Source of the DNA: Lachnospiraceae bacterium
GTDB taxonomy: Bacteria; Bacillota; Clostridia; Lachnospirales; Lachnospiraceae
Assembly: GCA_024680675.1 (NCBI GenBank)
Contig: JAILBX010000028.1
Location: 1-32,694, forward strand
Direction of reading: 5' to 3'
DNA length: 32,694 nt
Position 1 is the stretch's first letter. Each line of letters begins with the position of its first letter. The position numbers were made by a program, and so were the translations under genes. The notes beneath the pieces are model-generated. The model searched no databases. It was given only the letters and a program-made list of their open reading frames with translations, and was not told the origin of the DNA. This document shows, piece after piece, positions 14,740 to 22,764 of this stretch.

Positions 14740-16158
14740 ATGAAAAATCGTATGGTTACAAAAATCTGTGCCGTTACCCTTGCTTCTGCCATGCTGGTAA
14801 CCTCTCCGCTTTCCCTCTTGAAGGTAAGCGCTACGGAAAGTCAGGGAAGCAGTTCATTGGAGGATGGAAGAAACTATCTTCTCAGCATGTGTCTTTTGAA
14901 TATATACAGGGCAAGAGCCGAGGAAACCAGGGTAGCAAGAGAGTTTCTGGGGCAGGCCAAATATCTTGCCTCGGTGAATCCTTCTTATGCTTCACAGGTC
15001 ACAGTAGCAGAGGACAGACTTAATAAGGCTATTTATGCGGAAAATGTTGCCAAGTCGGATTATGAGCGTCAGACAGCTTATTTTTCAAGCCAGGCTTATG
15101 GAACAAATTATTATAACGGAATTTATAACTATGGGAATTATTATAATGCTTCGCTTTACAGCCAGCCTGCTGTCAATGCTCCCATGGTTTCTTATGTACA
15201 TGTTAATACCACAGATCAGTCAAAGCCGGGATCCACTACCATTCCTGTGAATTCCGCTGCAAGGATCGTTTTAAACGGAAATGACGCATTTTCCATAGTG
15301 AATGCAGGAATGCCTTCAAGCCCCTCGTCCATGATGGGTCTTCTTCTTTTCAACGATAAGTATGCAAGCTATCAGAAATGGAAGATGACTATCCGCTGCT
15401 ATGACTTCCAGAATAAGCTTATGGATACCGCAGTTATAAACGGACAGGTTAAGAATTCAAAGGATTTTAAAAAGCTTAATAACTTCGTTCAGATATGGAG
15501 GCTGGATCTGGCGGCAGTGACCATTACCATAGATCTTTCAGACAGCGAGTCTGTTATGGTGGCCTGGAATACAAACGGTACGGTAACAGTGACCGACATA
15601 CCAAGGGCAGTCAAGAAGAATTCCAACAGCAGTTCAGGCAACAGCTCCAAAACAGACTCTTCAAACAGCAGCAGCTCCGACAGCAGTCAGAGCTCCTCTC
15701 AAAGCTCCGACAGCAGTCAGGGTTCTTCCCAAAGCTCAGGAAGCAGTTTGAATTCAGGCTCCATAAATACAGGAGGTAACAGCTCAAGCTCATCAGCCTC
15801 AGGAAGCTCCTCAGGCTCTGAGGCTTCAAGTTCAGAGAACAGCAGCTCAAGCTCATCATCCTCAGGAAGCTCATCTGACTCGGGATCTTCAAGCTCAGAG
15901 AGCAGCAGCAGTTCAAACTCTTCATCTTCGGAGAGTTCATCTTCAGGAAGCTCATCCTCAGGATCCTCAAGCTCTGAGAACAGCAGCTCAAGTTCATCAT
16001 CAACTCAAAGCAGCAAGGGTGAGGCTTCAAAAACCACAGCCAGTGCAGAAAATACAAGGATGATCGAGAGCAGATATAATGTTTCGGCAGCTACAGCAGG
16101 TGGTTTTGTGGAAACCAGAGTCATAAAAACTTTAAATAAATACAATGAAACAGACTGA
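14740..16158 (+). CDS. Secreted Ser-rich protein of unknown function
   Basis: 472 aa. An N-terminal signal peptide (MKNRMVTKICAVTLASAM.., likely cut near VSA at about 31) is followed by a helical segment (about 40-110, RAEETRVAREFLGQAKYLAS), a Tyr/Asn-rich patch (about 123-145, YNGIYNYGNYYN), and a globular beta region (about 155-285). This gives way to about 130 residues of almost pure Ser with some Gly, Asn, Asp, Gln and Glu. The C-terminal 35 residues (MIESRYNVSAATAGGFVETR) contain no LPxTG motif or membrane anchor. The layout suggests a secreted or wall-associated protein whose Ser stretch could be glycosylated. It has a strong promoter and a long leader. No clear terminator separates it from sufC 60 bp on, so read-through into the Suf operon is possible. 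Confidence 0.8.
   Translation: MKNRMVTKICAVTLASAMLVTSPLSLLKVSATESQGSSSLEDGRNYLLSMCLLNIYRARAEETRVAREFLGQAKYLASVNPSYASQVTVAEDRLNKAIYAENVAKSDYERQTAYFSSQAYGTNYYNGIYNYGNYYNASLYSQPAVNAPMVSYVHVNTTDQSKPGSTTIPVNSAARIVLNGNDAFSIVNAGMPSSPSSMMGLLLFNDKYASYQKWKMTIRCYDFQNKLMDTAVINGQVKNSKDFKKLNNFVQIWRLDLAAVTITIDLSDSESVMVAWNTNGTVTVTDIPRAVKKNSNSSSGNSSKTDSSNSSSSDSSQSSSQSSDSSQGSSQSSGSSLNSGSINTGGNSSSSSASGSSSGSEASSSENSSSSSSSSGSSSDSGSSSSESSSSSNSSSSESSSSGSSSSGSSSSENSSSSSSSTQSSKGEASKTTASAENTRMIESRYNVSAATAGGFVETRVIKTLNKYNETD
15622..16020 (+). repeat. Ser-codon low-complexity repeat
   Basis: Degenerate repetition of AGCTCAAGCTCATC-type and CAGGAAGCTC-type units encodes the Ser-rich segment. Codons alternate between AGC, TCA, TCC and TCT, so selection seems to act on the protein rather than the DNA; slippage could still change the length. 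The complementary strand is open for 148 codons only because of this composition. Confidence 0.8.
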
Positions 16159-16218
16159 GTATAAAGAGAAAACAGTTCTTTTTGAAAAGAGAGTATCAGC
16201 TAATTAAGGAGAAAAGCA

Positions 16219-16956
16219 ATGGCCTTGCTTGAAATAAAAAATCTGTCGGTCAGTGTTGACGACATGGAAATCTTAAAAAATATAGATCTAAGTATCGGAA
16301 AGGGTGAGACTCATGTCCTCATGGGGCCAAACGGGGCAGGTAAATCCACTTTGGGAAATGCTCTTATGGGTAACCCCCAGTATGTGGTCACTTCAGGTAA
16401 TATATACTTCAACGGTCTTGATATAAAGGATGAGACAACGGATAAGAGGGCAAAGGCAGGTATGTTCATGTCCTTCCAGAATCCTCTTGAAGTACCGGGT
16501 ATAAGTCTCTCTGCCTTTATCAGAAATGCTATTATAAAGCAGAGCGGACAGAAGCTTAAATTTACCGAATATAAGAAAAATCTTAAGGACAATATGGAGC
16601 TTTTAAACTTTGATGAGAGCTATAAGGACAGGGATCTAAATGTGGGATTCTCAGGAGGAGAGAAAAAGAAGGCCGAGATCCTGCAGTTACTTATGCTGAA
16701 TCCCAGCTTTGCCATATTGGATGAAACCGATTCCGGTCTTGATGTGGATGCGGTAAGGACCGTATCCGAGGGAGTAAAGGAGTATCAGAAGAAGGGGGAT
16801 GGAGCTCTGCTTATAATCACCCACTCCACAAGAATACTTGAGTCCCTTCATGTTGACAAAACCCATATTCTTGTTAAGGGCAGGATAGTGGACAGCGGAG
16901 ACGGTTCGCTTGTAGAGCAGATAAATGAAAAGGGATTTGAAAAATATTTAAATTGA
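16219..16956 (+). CDS. sufC: Fe-S cluster assembly ATPase SufC
   Basis: 245-aa ABC-type ATPase that powers the SufBCD scaffold. It has a Walker A GPNGAGKST (36-44), the SufC-type signature FSGGEKKKAEI, a Walker B with the next acidic pair (FAILDETDSGLDVDA) and an H-loop LIITHS. Length and motifs are normal for the family. The ATG follows AAGGAGA. First gene of the sufCBDSU run; no strong promoter lies in the 60 bp before it, so expression may depend on read-through from the Ser-rich gene or on a promoter I cannot see. Confidence 0.97.
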   Translation: MALLEIKNLSVSVDDMEILKNIDLSIGKGETHVLMGPNGAGKSTLGNALMGNPQYVVTSGNIYFNGLDIKDETTDKRAKAGMFMSFQNPLEVPGISLSAFIRNAIIKQSGQKLKFTEYKKNLKDNMELLNFDESYKDRDLNVGFSGGEKKKAEILQLLMLNPSFAILDETDSGLDVDAVRTVSEGVKEYQKKGDGALLIITHSTRILESLHVDKTHILVKGRIVDSGDGSLVEQINEKGFEKYLN

Positions 16957-17016
16957 TATAAAAGAGCTTTAAGGAAAAAACTGCAGCAAAAAACAGAGTA
17001 TATACAGGTTGATCAA

Positions 17017-18426
17017 ATGGAAAAAGAAAGAACAGAAGTCAATGATGTTGACAGGAGTATGTACGATTTCAGGTACTCTGACAAGGATTCCTATAAGGTT
17101 AACGAGGGATTGACTGAGGATATCGTACTTACCATATCAAAGGAAAAGCATGACCCGGAGTGGATGAAGGACTTCAGACTGAAATCACTTGAGGTCTACA
17201 ATAAACTTAAGCTGCCTGACTGGGGGCCGGATATAAGCGGCCTCAATATGGATGATATAGTTACTTATGTAAGACCCAACACCAAAATGTCCGCAAGCTG
17301 GGAAGAGGTGCCAAAGGATATTAAGGATACCTTTGAAAGGCTTGGCATACCTCAGGCTGAAAGAAGCAGTCTTGCAGGAGTCGGAGCCCAGTACGACAGT
17401 GAGCTTGTTTATCATAATGTTAAAAAGGAAGTAAGCGAGCAGGGAGTCATCTATACCGATATGGAAAGCGCACTGACAGGAGAGTATGAGCAGATGGTAA
17501 AGGATCATTTTATGAAGCTCGTGCCTCCAAGCGATCATAAGTTTGCAGCGCTTCACGGAGCGGTATGGTCAGGAGGCTCCTTTGTTTATGTGCCCCCCGG
17601 GGTAAAGGTGGAGATCCCTCTGCAATCCTACTTCAGACTGAATGCTCCCGGAGCAGGACAGTTTGAGCATACTCTCATTATTGTTTCCGAAGGAGCAGAT
17701 CTTCATTTTATTGAAGGCTGTTCCGCTCCTAAATATAATGTGGCAAATCTTCATGCCGGCTGTGTGGAGCTCTACGTGGGAAAGAATGCCAGGCTTCGCT
17801 ATTCAACAATAGAGAACTGGTCAAAGAATATGTATAACTTAAATACAAAAAGAGCGATATGTGAAGAAGGGGGAAGCATAGAGTGGATATCAGGCTCCTT
17901 CGGTTCTCATGTCTCCTATCTCTATCCCTCAAGTATACTTAAGGGAGACGATTCCCATGCCGAGTTTACCGGGATTACCTTTGCAGGAAAGGGTCAGAAT
18001 CTGGACACGGGAGCAAAGATGGTCCATGTAGGGAAAAGAAGCTCTTCATACATAAATACAAAGTCAATTTCAAAGGCGGGAGGTATCAGCACCTACAGAA
18101 GCTCCGTTACTGTTTTGCCAAGCGCGGAGGATTCAAAGGCCTCTGTATCCTGTGCTTCCCTTATGTTAGATGATATTTCAAGGTCGGATACGGTACCTGC
18201 CATGGACATAAGGACGGATAAGGCAGATATCGGTCATGAGGCAAAGATAGGAAGGATCAGTGATGATGCCATTTTCTATCTTATGAGCAGAGGTATACCT
18301 GAGGATGATGCAAAGGCAATGATAGTAAGCGGCTTTGCTGATCCCGTATCAAAGGAGCTGCCTTTAGAATATGCAGTAGAGATGAATAATCTGATACAGC
18401 TTGAAATGAAAGGAGCGATAGGCTGA
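17017..18426 (+). CDS. sufB: Fe-S cluster scaffold protein SufB
   Basis: 469 aa, standard SufB length. It is the main scaffold subunit on which the cluster is built within SufBC2D. Family blocks include RYSDKDSYKVNEGLTEDIV, SGGSFVYVPPGVKVEIPLQS, HFIEGCSAPKYN, ENWSKNMYNLNTKRAICEEG, SISKAGGISTYR and IGRISDDAIFYLMSRGI. The ribosome site is weak (AGGTTGA). It lies 60 bp after sufC and overlaps sufD by one base (TGATG), so the two are translationally coupled. Confidence 0.97.
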   Translation: MEKERTEVNDVDRSMYDFRYSDKDSYKVNEGLTEDIVLTISKEKHDPEWMKDFRLKSLEVYNKLKLPDWGPDISGLNMDDIVTYVRPNTKMSASWEEVPKDIKDTFERLGIPQAERSSLAGVGAQYDSELVYHNVKKEVSEQGVIYTDMESALTGEYEQMVKDHFMKLVPPSDHKFAALHGAVWSGGSFVYVPPGVKVEIPLQSYFRLNAPGAGQFEHTLIIVSEGADLHFIEGCSAPKYNVANLHAGCVELYVGKNARLRYSTIENWSKNMYNLNTKRAICEEGGSIEWISGSFGSHVSYLYPSSILKGDDSHAEFTGITFAGKGQNLDTGAKMVHVGKRSSSYINTKSISKAGGISTYRSSVTVLPSAEDSKASVSCASLMLDDISRSDTVPAMDIRTDKADIGHEAKIGRISDDAIFYLMSRGIPEDDAKAMIVSGFADPVSKELPLEYAVEMNNLIQLEMKGAIG

Positions 18427-19544
18427 TGGAAGGGAAAGGTTTAACAAAGCTTCATGTAAATTCCCTGCCTACCCTTACCTGGAATTTTCTGAAGATAAAT
18501 GACGCAAAAGTAGAGGAAAGAATAGATCTTAACGGTCGTTGTCAAAGCCTTATTCATAATATACCCAATGGGATAATAATAGGTAATGCCGGCTGTGAGG
18601 GCTGCAGCGGCTGTGACAATGTCAATGGTTTTGATATCAGATCCATAAATGGAGGAATGGGCCGGGAGGCCGGTGACTTCTTTGATAAGGCTTGTGAGGA
18701 CAGTCTTGTGATAAGGGCAAAAAAGGGAGTAAAGGTCAAGGAGGCTCTCTGTATCAGCTATGCCTTAAAGGATACCGATTCAACTGCCATTAAACAGGTG
18801 ATAGTGGCAGAAGAGAACAGCGAGCTTACAGTTGTTATGGATTACAGCTCAGGAGTCAGTGACGGAGGCTTTTTCGGAGTTCAGACCAAGCTTTATATAG
18901 GAAAAGGGGCAAGGATAAACCTTGTAAAGATAGAGCTCTTAGGCAGAAGCTTTCTTCACTTTGATGATATAGGAGCCGTATGCGATGACACAGGAAGCTT
19001 AAATACCATACAGATGGAGCTTGGAGGCGGTAAAAGCTATGTGGGAAGCAATATCTTCCTAAAGGGTTATAAGAGTAATTACAAGGGTGATACCGCTTAT
19101 CTGTGCATAGAGGATCAGCAGCTTGATATGAACTATTATATAGGTCACGAAGGAAAGAAGACAAGCTGTGACCTTACGGTCAAGGGGGCTTTAAGGGACA
19201 ATGCCGTAAAAAGCTTCAGAGGCACCATAGATTTAAAAAAAGGTGCAAAAGGGGCAAAGGGACAGGAGCTTGAAGAGACTCTCCTCTTGTCCGAAAAGGT
19301 AAAGAATAACACCCTGCCGGTTATCCTCTGTGATGAGGATGATGTGGAGGGATCTCACGGAGCCAGCATAGGAAGGCTGTCCGGGGATATTCTTTTCTAT
19401 ATGCAAAGCAGGGGTCTTAGCGAGAAGGATGCGGAGATCCTTATGACTAAGGCCAAGATCAATTCCGTGAGGAATCTGATCACGGATGACAAGTCCATAG
19501 GCAAGATCCAGCATTATATGGAGGATGCCTTTAGTAGGCTGTGA
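18426..19544 (+). CDS. sufD: Fe-S assembly protein SufD, with extra CxxCxxC motif
   Basis: 372 aa. SufD-type beta-helix partner of SufB (ENSELTVVMDYSSG, GAVCDDTGSLNTIQMELGGG, FLKGYKSNYKGDT, FRGTIDLKKGAKGAKGQELE, GASIGRLSGDILFYMQSRGL). The C-terminal core is conserved, while the N-terminal part is short compared with proteobacterial SufD. Unusually, residues 57-63 read CEGCSGC, giving three Cys spaced CxxCxxC in the N-terminal region, with Cys39 nearby; I know of no such motif in typical SufD. It starts at the ATG that overlaps the sufB stop. The role within SufBC2D is expected from family and context; a metal or cluster site at the Cys motif is inference. Confidence 0.92.
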   Translation: MEGKGLTKLHVNSLPTLTWNFLKINDAKVEERIDLNGRCQSLIHNIPNGIIIGNAGCEGCSGCDNVNGFDIRSINGGMGREAGDFFDKACEDSLVIRAKKGVKVKEALCISYALKDTDSTAIKQVIVAEENSELTVVMDYSSGVSDGGFFGVQTKLYIGKGARINLVKIELLGRSFLHFDDIGAVCDDTGSLNTIQMELGGGKSYVGSNIFLKGYKSNYKGDTAYLCIEDQQLDMNYYIGHEGKKTSCDLTVKGALRDNAVKSFRGTIDLKKGAKGAKGQELEETLLLSEKVKNNTLPVILCDEDDVEGSHGASIGRLSGDILFYMQSRGLSEKDAEILMTKAKINSVRNLITDDKSIGKIQHYMEDAFSRL

Positions 19545-19570
19545 TATAAATATTCAAAGAGGTTATAAAA

Positions 19571-20788
19571 ATGAGTAAGAGTCCCTATAAAAAGGATTTT
19601 CCCATATTTGAAAACAGCTCCTGCATATATCTTGATTCCGCGGCAACAGCACAAAGGCCAAGGCAGGTAATTGATGCAGAGAGAGAATTTAATGAAAGGC
19701 TTAACGCAAATCCTTTAAGAGGTCTTTACGATCTTTCAATGAAAGCAACTGAGGCCTACGAGTCTTCCAGAGAGGCAGTTGCTTCTTTTATTAATGCAGA
19801 AAAGAGCGAAGAGATAATATTTACAAGAAACGCAACTGAAGGTCTGAATCTGCTTGCTTACAGCTACGGCCTTAATTTTCTTTCGGAAGAGGATGAGATA
19901 CTTACCAGTGTTAAGGAGCATCATTCAAACATGCTGCCCTGGCAGATGGTGGCCAAAAAGACCGGTGCAAAATTAAGGTATTTAGAGCTCTCAGAGGATG
20001 GAAGCATAAGCGAGGAGGAGCTTGAGCTAAAGCTTACTGACAGAACAAGGATAGTTGCTCTTTTGCAGGTTTCAAATGTTCTGGGCTCCACTGAGCCTAT
20101 AGAGAAGATAGTAAAGCTTGCCCATAAGAAGGGGGCTGTGGTGGTAGTTGACGGAGCTCAGTCCGTACCCCATATGAAGGTGGATGTAAGAGAGCTGGAT
20201 GTGGATTTTCTGGTCTTTTCAGGTCATAAGATGATGGCTCCTTTAGGGATCGGCGTTCTTTACGGAAAGAAAAAGCTTCTTTCCAAAATGCCGCCCTTTT
20301 TGAGGGGAGGAGAGATGATAGAGTCCGTTTCCTTAGGAGGAGCAAGCTTTGCAGAGCTACCCCATAAATTTGAAGCGGGAACAGTAAACGCCCAGGGAGC
20401 CTATGGCCTTAAGGCGGCCATTTCCTATATAGAGGGGATAGGCTTTGACAAAATAAGGGAAATTGAAGACGGGCTTTGTGAAATGATATTTGACGGGCTT
20501 AGTAAGCTGCCCTATGTACATATACAGGGTTCAAAGGATCCCTATAAGCATAATGGTATAGTGTCCTTTACCATTGACGGGGTTCATCCCCATGATATTG
20601 CCAGTATACTGGACGGAGACGGGATCGCCGTCAGAGCCGGACATCACTGCGCCGAGCCTTTAATGAATTACCTGGGTGTGCAGTCGACTGCCAGGGCAAG
20701 TCTGTATTTATATAATGATGAGGAGGATGTGAGGGCCTTTCTTGAGAAGGTTAAAAATGTAAGGAGGTGGCTGGGCCTTGAGTCTTAA
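19571..20788 (+). CDS. sufS: Cysteine desulfurase SufS
   Basis: 405-aa PLP enzyme of the SufS (type II) class that takes sulfur from cysteine and hands it to SufU. It shows IYLDSAATAQRP at the start, TRNATEGLNLLAYSYG, EHHSNMLPWQ, VDGAQSVPH, the PLP Lys220 in FSGHKMMAP, and the catalytic Cys360 in RAGHHCAEPLM. The closing RASLYLYNDEEDV is also typical. Length is normal. It follows sufD by 26 bp. Its last codons overlap the start of sufU, which favours coupled production of donor and acceptor. Confidence 0.97.
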   Translation: MSKSPYKKDFPIFENSSCIYLDSAATAQRPRQVIDAEREFNERLNANPLRGLYDLSMKATEAYESSREAVASFINAEKSEEIIFTRNATEGLNLLAYSYGLNFLSEEDEILTSVKEHHSNMLPWQMVAKKTGAKLRYLELSEDGSISEEELELKLTDRTRIVALLQVSNVLGSTEPIEKIVKLAHKKGAVVVVDGAQSVPHMKVDVRELDVDFLVFSGHKMMAPLGIGVLYGKKKLLSKMPPFLRGGEMIESVSLGGASFAELPHKFEAGTVNAQGAYGLKAAISYIEGIGFDKIREIEDGLCEMIFDGLSKLPYVHIQGSKDPYKHNGIVSFTIDGVHPHDIASILDGDGIAVRAGHHCAEPLMNYLGVQSTARASLYLYNDEEDVRAFLEKVKNVRRWLGLES

Positions 20789-21221
20789 ATCAATATACGG
20801 AGAAATACTAAATGAGCATAATCTGCGTCCCATGAATAAAAGGGAGCTTAAGGATCCTACCTTTACTCTTGAGGGCAAGAATCCCACCTGTGGAGATGAT
20901 ATAATTTTGCAGCTTAAGGTAAATGAAGAGGGGATAATAGAGGATGGAGGCTTTACAGGCAGCGGATGCGCTATTTCCCAGGCCTCTGCCGATATTATGC
21001 TGGATCTCATAATAGGAGAGAAGAAGGAAAGAGCCTTAGAGCTTGCTTCAAAGTTTATGGGAATGATAAAGGGAGAAGCCAGCGAGGAGGATATAGAGGA
21101 GCTTGATGAGGCAGGAATACTTAAGGATATTTCTCATATGCCTGCCAGAGTTAAGTGTGCGGTACTTGGCTGGCATACACTTGAGGAGATATTTAAGGAA
21201 GAGGATCAGAAGGGCTTTTAA
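20778..21221 (+). CDS. sufU: Zinc-dependent sulfurtransferase SufU
   Basis: 147 aa. Receives sulfur from SufS and passes it on to the SufBCD scaffold. The three SufU Cys are present: Cys38 (NPTCGD), Cys64 (GSGCAIS) and Cys127 (RVKCAVL), with Asp40, matching the zinc site of Bacillus SufU rather than plain IscU. Between Cys64 and Cys127 lies the insert typical of SufU. The start is TTG at 20778, nine bases after AAGGAGGT, and overlaps the sufS end by 11 bases; no ATG is available nearby upstream. It abuts nth with no gap. Confidence 0.95.
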   Translation: MSLKSIYGEILNEHNLRPMNKRELKDPTFTLEGKNPTCGDDIILQLKVNEEGIIEDGGFTGSGCAISQASADIMLDLIIGEKKERALELASKFMGMIKGEASEEDIEELDEAGILKDISHMPARVKCAVLGWHTLEEIFKEEDQKGF

Positions 21222-21863
21222 ATGGCGGTAACAAAAAGAACCAGAGAAATATTAAATATTTTGGATGAGCAGTATTCCAGGGATCTGAAATGTCAGTTGA
21301 CTCATGATTCTGCCTGGCAGCTGCTGATAGCCACCATACTCAGTGCCCAGTGTACCGATGCCAGAGTGAATATAGTCACAGAGGAGCTTTTTAAAAAATA
21401 CAGCACCATAGAGGCCTTTGCAAAGGCGGATATCTCAGAGCTTGAGGAGGATATAAGATCCACGGGCTTTTATCATAATAAGGCTAAAAATATAATCGAA
21501 TGCTGCAGGAGGCTTCATTATGAATTTAATGACCAGGTTCCGCAGAGTATTGAAGAGCTTACATCCTTAGCCGGAGTGGGAAGGAAAACCGCAAATGTGG
21601 TCAGAGGGAATATATATAATATCCCCAGCGTTGTGGTGGATACCCATGTTAAGCGTATCTCCCAAAGACTTGGACTTACAAAGGAGAAGGATCCGGTTAA
21701 GATCGAACAGGATCTGATGAAGGTCCTTCCAAAGGATCACTGGATCTTATATAATGTGCAGATAATCACCTTTGGCAGAGATATATGCAAGGCTCAAAGA
21801 CCTGAGTGTGAGAGGTGCAGGCTTACAAAGTACTGCAGGAAGTTCAAAGAGGAGCTTCCTTAA
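21222..21863 (+). CDS. nth: Endonuclease III (DNA glycosylase/AP lyase)
   Basis: 213 aa, normal length. Removes oxidised pyrimidines and nicks abasic sites in base-excision repair. The helix-hairpin-helix GPG-type loop LAGVGRKTANVV carries catalytic Lys122, and Asp140 follows in VVVDTHVKR. The 4Fe-4S cluster is held by Cys189, Cys196, Cys199 and Cys205 (C-X6-C-X2-C-X5-C), intact. Its ATG comes directly after the sufU stop codon, so it is probably co-translated with the Suf genes. Its 3' end overlaps the convergent TPR gene by 20 bases, and the operon terminator lies 30 bases further on. Confidence 0.97.
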   Translation: MAVTKRTREILNILDEQYSRDLKCQLTHDSAWQLLIATILSAQCTDARVNIVTEELFKKYSTIEAFAKADISELEEDIRSTGFYHNKAKNIIECCRRLHYEFNDQVPQSIEELTSLAGVGRKTANVVRGNIYNIPSVVVDTHVKRISQRLGLTKEKDPVKIEQDLMKVLPKDHWILYNVQIITFGRDICKAQRPECERCRLTKYCRKFKEELP

Positions 21864-22470
21864 AATAATCAGTGCATTTTAACATTTCAATAATGGAATC
21901 CCTGTTTGGGGATTCTATTTTTTCTGCTTCCTTTGTTATCCGGTCTATAGAGGCAAAATCAAAGCTATTTGCATATATATCCGCAAGAAGCTTGTAATTG
22001 GACTTTACATCACTGTGAATTGTTACCCCATATTCAAGAACCTTAACGGCTTTTTCAAGCTCCCCCTTTTTATAGAGATAGTCTCCCCATCTGTAGAGCT
22101 CTCTTACCAGCTCCAGGAAGTTTTGATCACATTGGGTAAGATAGTCAAGATTTGCGGGACCGTATTTAAATTTAAGGTCGGTATTGGTATAGGAAGAAAG
22201 ATTGGAGATCTTTTTTCCCTCCATACTTACCACCTTATCCTGGTAGGCCTTTAATTCTTCATCATCTGTATCTAAATCTATGGGAAGCATGCTTAAGTCA
22301 AGCTCTATATATTTTATATCCGTAAGGGGCTGCCTTCTTACACCGTTGGCTCTGGACTCCCTTTCAAGAAAATCCTTTGCGGAGTTATCTACTTTTTTAC
22401 CGGACATCCTTATATATATTTTAAAAAGTCCAAATACTATCAGAACAGTTGTAAAAATCGGAAAGAACAT
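21844..22470 (-). CDS. Membrane-anchored TPR-like protein of unknown function
   Basis: 208 aa. A single N-terminal membrane helix (about 2-19, FFPIFTTVLIVFGLFKIYI) precedes a cytoplasmic region of about 185 residues. Its second half resembles TPR units (LYRWGDYLYKKGELEKAVKV, LEYGVTIHSDVKSNYKLLAD, IYANSFDFASIDRITKEAEK). A partner-binding role at the membrane is likely from the fold, but no specific function can be given. AAGGA lies seven bases before the ATG. It overlaps nth tail-to-tail by 20 bases, and its 3' coding region also contains the plus-strand operon terminator. It is divergent from the 33-aa peptide gene with only 29 bases between. Confidence 0.8.
   Translation of the reverse strand: MFFPIFTTVLIVFGLFKIYIRMSGKKVDNSAKDFLERESRANGVRRQPLTDIKYIELDLSMLPIDLDTDDEELKAYQDKVVSMEGKKISNLSSYTNTDLKFKYGPANLDYLTQCDQNFLELVRELYRWGDYLYKKGELEKAVKVLEYGVTIHSDVKSNYKLLADIYANSFDFASIDRITKEAEKIESPNRDSIIEMLKCTDYFKEAPL
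21893..21923 (+). terminator. Suf-nth operon terminator inside the convergent TPR gene
   Basis: ATGGAATCCC (21893-21902) pairs over ten positions (one G-T) with GGGATTCTAT (21909-21918) around a six-base loop, followed by six T residues. It lies within codons of the minus-strand TPR gene. Confidence 0.88.
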
Positions 22471-22499
22471 TTATAATTCCTTTCAAAGAGGTGAAGACT

Positions 22500-22601
22500 A
22501 TGAATTTTAATAACAGTAAAACAAAAAAGATAATTTCAGCAGTGATAATAGCCATATTGGTTGTTGCCATGGTACTGCCTACCCTGCTGGCGATTCTTTA
22601 A
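22500..22601 (+). CDS. 33-aa single-pass membrane peptide
   Basis: Small gene encoding MNFNNSKTKK followed by a hydrophobic helix (IISAVIIAILVVAMVLPTLL) and ending AIL. AGAGGTGA lies seven bases before the ATG, a good ribosome site. A basic start plus one helix resembles small Clostridial membrane proteins of the DUF4044 kind, but the family match is from memory and uncertain. Its start is 29 bases from the divergent TPR gene, so its promoter must lie inside that gene. It is 163 bp upstream of the VanW-domain gene. Possible roles include a modulator of a membrane complex; none is shown by the sequence. Confidence 0.6.
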   Translation: MNFNNSKTKKIISAVIIAILVVAMVLPTLLAIL

Positions 22602-22764
22602 AGAATTATTATAAAAAAAATATGGTATTGTGTCAATTTGAGTGTTATACTTTATATTGTGGTTTTTGCTGCAGGGGATAGGGATATTTAGTGTCTTAAG
22701 GCCTGCAGTAAGAGGAGCTTTTTAAAAAGCAGACAATAGGGGTGTTTAAACCATAGGGAGTGTG
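22602..22764. promoter_or_regulatory. Upstream region of the VanW gene with palindromes
   Basis: TTGTGT (about 22628), 17 bases, then TTTATA is a weak promoter candidate. Further on are a CTGCAGG/CCTGCAG inverted repeat (near 22669-22707) and a perfect 14-base palindrome GCTTTTTAAAAAGC (22717-22730). These could be operators or mRNA hairpins; no regulator is identified. Confidence 0.35.

Noticed and set aside
15611-16057. 148-codon minus-strand frame
   Set aside because: Antisense to the Ser-rich codon repeat; its Cys/Ser/Leu-rich product is a mirror of that repeat.
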